From Pigoraptor vietnamica (lineage: Eukaryota > Opisthokonta > Filasterea), in contig CALSCQ010002058.1 of assembly GCA_943704525.1 (NCBI GenBank), forward strand, positions 1 to 29,066: a stretch of 29,066 bases of DNA, in the 5' to 3' direction. Made by a program: the position numbers and the translations under genes. Under the pieces are notes generated by a model. That model was given only the letters and a program-made list of their open reading frames with translations, was not told where the DNA came from and did not search any database. Below, in pieces: positions 21,544 through 29,066 of this stretch; position 1 is the first letter of the stretch; every line of letters begins with the position of its first letter.

Positions 21544-23655
21544 TTAGATTTCGACGTGGTCGCCCACGCGCCCACTCGCAGCCGCCTCAATCTCCGGCGC
21601 GAAAATGGCAACCCTTCCGCCCATGTACGGCCGCAGGGGCGCCGGAATTATCACGGACCCGTCGGGGTGCTGGAAGTTCTCGAGTATAGCAACGATCAAC
21701 CGCGGAATCGCCGCCGCCGTTCCGTTGACCGTGTGGACAAAGGGGACGGCGGGCGCGTCCGACGGGTCTTCTCCAGGGTAATGTCCAGGCACGTGGTGCT
21801 CCTTGCTGCGCTGGCGAATTTCAAGGCGGCGGCTCTGGAAGTCGGTGCAGTTTGAAGCGCTGGAAATCTGCGGCGCGCTTGCATGAGACACCCGAGCGTG
21901 GGGCCACAAGCCGTGGCTCCGACAAGCCGGCAATCGGCAATGCGCGAACCTCGCAAAGAAGAAGAATAATTGCGGCATGGACCCCGACGTGCACAAAGCC
22001 CACTTTTGACAAGCCGGCGATGCAGCGCAAAACACGAACTTTTGATAGCAAACTTGCGGTACGCGGAGCACACTTTTTGGACAACCGTCGCAAGATACTT
22101 GGCGCAACCCCTCACCTCTCCGTACTTCTTCCTGCCAGGCATCCACGCCTCAATGTCAATCTTGCGATATGCAGATGCCCCGAGTTCCATTGTCGGCATT
22201 TCGAGCACGCTGCAGAGGGCGCGAGAGAAGGTGAGTGTGTGTGTGTATGTGTGTGTGTGTGCATGTGTGTGCGTGTGTGTGTGTGCGTGCGTGTTTGCGT
22301 GTGCGTGCGTGTGTGCATGTGTGTGCGTGTGTGCGTGTGCGTGCGTATGTGCGTGCGCGTGCGTGTGTGCGTGTGTGTGTGTGAGTGCGTGCATGTGTGT
22401 GTGTGATGTCGAGGGAGGGAAAACTGTTGGCTACCCCAAACTCCATGCGGCGCACAACGCGCGACTGCAAGACCCACCGAATGGGCAGCCCGAGGGAAGT
22501 GAAGAGGTGCGTTTGGAGGGCGACAATCTCCGCGAGGGCCTGCTCGCTCTCCGCGACTGTGCCGCGCGTGAACGCAAACAGCTCAACCTTCGTGAACTGG
22601 TGCACGCGATAAATGCCCCGCGTGTCCGCGCCGTAGTGGCCGGCCTCCGCTCGGAAGCAGTGGCTCACCCCAACATACTTGCGAGGCAACTCTGCCTCAT
22701 CCATCCACTGACTCACGTGCATGCCGGCGATGGGAATCTCTGCCGTCCCCACGAGACACAGGTTCGAGTACCCCCCAGACAGTGTGAACGTCTGGTTCGC
22801 CGACCCCCCCTCGCGCGGCTGGTACCCGCACCCCTCCGCCACCGAGATGCGCGCAATGTCCGGCGTCATGACGGGAACGAACCCGCGCGCGGCCGCCGCA
22901 TGCAACGCGTAGCCGACGAGTGCGTGTTCGAGCAGCGCGCCCGCACCCTTCAGATAGTAGAAGCCCGATCCGCTCGCCCGCGCCGCCGATTCCGTATCGA
23001 TGATGCCGAGCAGGTGTCCCAGCTGCACGTGGTCCCTCGGCTCGCCCTCCACGACGGGACGCTCCGACACGGGCGTCTCGAACACGACGGCCGCCTTCGA
23101 CTCGTCGCCAATGGGACTGTGGGGCGACGATTCGTTGGGCACCGCCAGCGCAAGCTCCAGCATGTGCGCCTCCGTCGCCGCGAAGGCATCCTGAAGCGAT
23201 GCGATCTCCTCCTTGATCGCCTTCCCCCGCGTCACGAGCTCCGCGCGCCGCTCGGCGTTGTTGCCAACGGTCGTCATCTCCTTTGCGACGGCGTTCCGCT
23301 CCGAGCGCAGGCCGTTCAGCCGCCTGTGCTCCGACTGGTATTGGTCGTGCGCGCGGGCAAGCGCATCCACGTCCACAGCGACGCCGCGGTTTGCCGCATT
23401 CGCCTTGGAAGCTTCTGCGTTCGCGATGATGCGGCGGATGTCAATGCGCGCACGCCGTCCCTTGTCTTGCGCGACGCCGCTCTGCGACCCGTCGCTGCCG
23501 GGCTTGTTACCGCCGGAGGCAGATTTCCCCTGTGGGCCGTCTGCAGGTGTTTTTGTTTTGCTGGCAGTGGCGAACCCTGACACTCGCGAGGCAAGCGAGG
23601 ACGCGGAGAACAATAGAGGGCGTGGGGACCGCAAACGACACGCTGCGGCGTGCAT
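21544..23655 (-). CDS. SARS2: Seryl-tRNA synthetase, organellar (bacterial-type), probably mitochondrial
   Basis: Three exons on the minus strand: 23655-22478, 22209-22116 and 21867-21544, giving 531 aa with all phases joining. The enzyme charges tRNA-Ser with serine. The first about 35 residues ([20 protein letters not shown] onward) are basic, Ser/Ala-rich and lack acids, typical of a mitochondrial presequence. The N-terminal coiled-coil arm follows ([20 protein letters not shown] to about 190). Class II catalytic motifs are intact: [10 protein letters not shown], motif 2 [20 protein letters not shown] followed by QFTKVELF, the [13 protein letters not shown] signature, and motif 3 [20 protein letters not shown]. 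The spliced join reads [20 protein letters not shown], as in bacterial SerRS. An intron of 268 bp contains a long CA tract on the coding strand. It is divergent from LANCL, so the two may share a promoter region. Confidence 0.95.
22230..22406. repeat. GT/GC-rich microsatellite in SerRS intron 1
   Basis: About 175 bp of imperfect GT repeats with GC and AT interruptions on the plus strand, so CA on the coding strand. It lies inside the intron 22210-22477, close to the 3' splice site. Confidence 0.95.
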
Positions 23656-27019
<3,364 letters not shown>

Positions 27020-27227
27020 AAGGACGAGCAGCGAACTTTATGTGCTGCTTTAATGTGCGCTGTGATGTGTGCGGGGAGTAGACATACAATTGCGCGCATA
27101 TGTGTGCCGTGTTACAAGCGTGCGCGGAAAATCGGCATACCAATCGCACGCACATTGCGGTGTGTCGTAACACGTTAGCCGTGGCATCGTTCATTGTCAC
27201 GCTCTGACCTGCAAAGCAGCCCATTTC

Positions 27228-27598
27228 TCAAACAACCAGCATGCGCCTCTGCGTCGGCGTGAACGTACGCGAGTTGCGGCGCGTCGCATCCGTTCGCTCC
27301 CAATCGCCGCCGTTTCCACGCGCGTGGTAGTACTGCGGCCCTTGCCACGGTGCTGGACAAACGACGTGCCCTCCCACGTACACGTCGTCGTATATGGCGC
27401 ACAGCATGTCCTCTCCGACCGGCACGCTTTCCTCGGCGAGTGTGAGGCGGCGATGCATGCGAACAAACTCGCGCTTGGACATCTTGGGTTTGATTTGAGG
27501 GCTGTTGTCGTGCATGGAGTGGTGAGCGCATAGGACCACGCAAAAGTGCGCACGCACACTGGCACGCATGCACACAGACACGCGCACACGCGCACCCA

Positions 27599-27634
<36 letters not shown>

Positions 27635-28664
27635 CACACTCTCTCTCTTTCTCACACATACACACATACACATACACACACGCACGCTCACACAACACTG
27701 AGAACAATGGCGTACCTATAGAGGTCCACGCTGAGCATAATTGTCGAGCACACGAGCACGAACACTGCGTCTGCAATGCGAGTGATCAAAGTGTCAGGTA
27801 GACTGTTCGGCACAGACACACAGGAGAAACATCGCACAGTCGTCGACGCGATGAAGTACCTGCGCTGAGCGCGATGGTATTTGCGTTGCACTCCTTGTAC
27901 CGCGCCGCAAATACCTCGAGCACCGAATCACGTGCGCGCGCATTTGTGCCCCTTGGGAAGTCGAACGTTCTCAAGAAGCCCCTTAAGTCACGTGTGCGAA
28001 CGTGCGTGCGATCGGTCAGGCAACTGAACCACATCCGAGAGGCGGCTTCCGTAGGGCGCTGAATGAGTGGGCGTGCACGAACACTAGTACTCACCGCAGC
28101 GCACGCGGAATGGACATCCCGCGCACGTCGAAGAGCGACACGTAGGCGCGGGCTACTTCAATGCTGCGAGTCACCGAGGGACGTGAGTTACGCCATATAG
28201 AATGGACGTTTCAAGTTCAAGCATACGCACGGATGCCGTTGAGTAAATCATGTCTCCGGCAGCGGGCACACACAAGAACTTCGTCGGTCCGGCCAAGATT
28301 AGACGAGTTCAGTTGCCACTAAGGAGCGCGCGGCACCCACTCTGCAACGACGAGGCTGCCAATTTTTTCCTTGTGAATGGGGCGGGAGGTGCGTAGGAAG
28401 CGCGCGACGGTGCGCGGCGAGTCGTCGGGAAGCGTTTTGGCATCAACGAGGTACTTGAGGCCCTGAGACGCCACCGGTTGGCGGCCGCATAACATAAGTC
28501 AGTTGGCCGCCATAAACTTAAGTCAGCTAATCGACTGCACGGAGACGGGGCGGAGAAGGACATTCGGAGATTGAACACGTGGACAAAGCAGTGTCACACA
28601 CCCGCTGTGGGTCCATATTGAAGAGCGTCGAGCCGTCGTCTAGCATGAGATAGATCCGCTTCCA
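27228..28664 (-). CDS. Sec7-domain protein (ArfGEF-like), 3' part; 5' end outside the window
   Basis: Six exons on the minus strand: 28664-28602, 28462-28341, 28163-28095, 27981-27860, 27770-27716 and 27501-27228; 234 codons plus stop, all in phase. The order follows the Sec7 fold: LFNMDPQRGLKYLVDAKTLP (compare FNxxPKKGIxYL), RTVARFLRTSRPIHKEKIGS, ARAYVSLFDVRGMSIPRALR, GFLRTFDFPRGTNAR, VFAARYKECN, VLVCSTIMLSVDLY, then KMSKREFVRMHRRL and a short tail. Sec7 domains drive GDP/GTP exchange on Arf GTPases during vesicle formation. Here the FRLPGEAQ loop reads FDFPRGTNAR, so the catalytic glutamate is missing, and LNTxLHN reads LSVDLYS. It may therefore be a non-catalytic or highly divergent Sec7 protein. 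The acceptor at 28665, with a CTAAC branch-like site, shows that more exons lie upstream. Confidence 0.8.
27546..27692. repeat. CA/CACG microsatellite in Sec7-gene intron
   Basis: GCAC repeats (about nine units at 27598-27632) flanked by CA, CT and CATA repeats, within the intron 27502-27715. Confidence 0.93.
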
Positions 28665-28952
28665 CTGTGGCGCGCGCATGTTAGTCAGTAAACGAGTGTG
28701 TGTGCGAGCATGTGTGCGCGCGTGTATGTGTGTGCGTGTGCGTGTGCGTGTGTGTATGTACATGTGTGCGTACATGTGTGCGTGTGCGTGTGTGTATGTT
28801 TGTGTGTGTGCGTACGTGTGTGTGGTGTTTGTGTGCATGAGCGTGTGTGTGTGTTTGTGTGTATGTATGAGCGTGTATGTGCGTGTGTGTGTGCGCGCAT
28901 GAGCGTGTGTGTATGTATATGTGTGCGTACGTGTGTGCGTGTGCGTGCGCGC

Positions 28953-29011
<59 letters not shown>

Positions 29012-29066
29012 CGTGTGTGTGTGCGTGTGCGACAACAACACGTGCAGAGCCGTGTCATTGTGTCCT
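28665..29066. other. Upstream intron of the Sec7 gene, truncated by the window edge
   Basis: The acceptor of the exon at 28664 marks this as intron on the minus strand. About 340 bp of it are GT-rich repeats. The last about 35 bases (29032-29066) are not repetitive and could be intron or the edge of an upstream exon; they are too short to decide. Confidence 0.6.
28690..29029. repeat. Large GT/GC alternating repeat block
   Basis: Imperfect GT, GCGT and GTAT repeats, including an uninterrupted GC run at about 28947-28966 followed directly by about 40 bp of pure GT. Almost every base obeys purine-pyrimidine alternation. Confidence 0.95.

Noticed and set aside
21970-23580. A 536-residue plus-strand open frame across the SerRS gene
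   Set aside because: Antisense shadow of the synthetase; it runs through the GT microsatellite of the intron and shows no domain.

Overview
This window is nuclear DNA from a eukaryote, most likely a GC-rich, intron-dense, flagellated protist. The evidence is genes split by short GT-AG introns (about 50-310 bp), GC-rich third codon positions, abundant CA/GT microsatellites in introns and promoters, and a full-length homologue of DYNC2I1/WDR60, a dynein-2 chain used only in intraflagellar transport. I cannot name the species. No prokaryotic operon, CRISPR array, rRNA or tRNA was found.

Layout, left to right. 189-2473 (-): a triple-FKBP/TPR co-chaperone. 2895-8246 (-): DYNC2I1 in 15 exons. 9048-10892 (+): a protein with three SAP-like motifs and a C-terminal GIY-YIG-like nuclease domain, divergent from DYNC2I1. 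11386-14086 (-): ITFG1/TIP-like FG-GAP membrane protein. 14622-16172 (-): a small PH-domain protein. 16173-17759: about 1.6 kb of gene-poor DNA with a 53-bp tandem repeat. 17760-19598 (-): an intronless ankyrin/coiled-coil protein. 20258-21206 (+): a small secreted protein that I do not recognise. 21544-23655 (-): organellar-type seryl-tRNA synthetase. 24019-27019 (+): a LanC-like (LANCL) glutathione transferase homologue, divergent from the synthetase across a (GT)55 tract. 27228-28664 (-): the 3' part of a Sec7-domain (ArfGEF-like) gene that continues past the right edge.

The exon models were built by hand from splice sites, reading phase and similarity to known families. For nine of the genes every junction keeps phase. 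The genes do not form one pathway; they are ordinary eukaryotic housekeeping, ciliary and trafficking genes packed closely together. The features most worth a second look are the frequency of GC-AG introns (4 of about 46 modelled, three with an identical GCGAGT donor), the SAP/GIY-YIG architecture with an internal stretch whose best coding frame switches and then switches back, a Sec7 domain without its catalytic glutamate, a cluster of AGATCT-centred palindromes upstream of the secreted protein, and microsatellites that merge into 5' splice sites.
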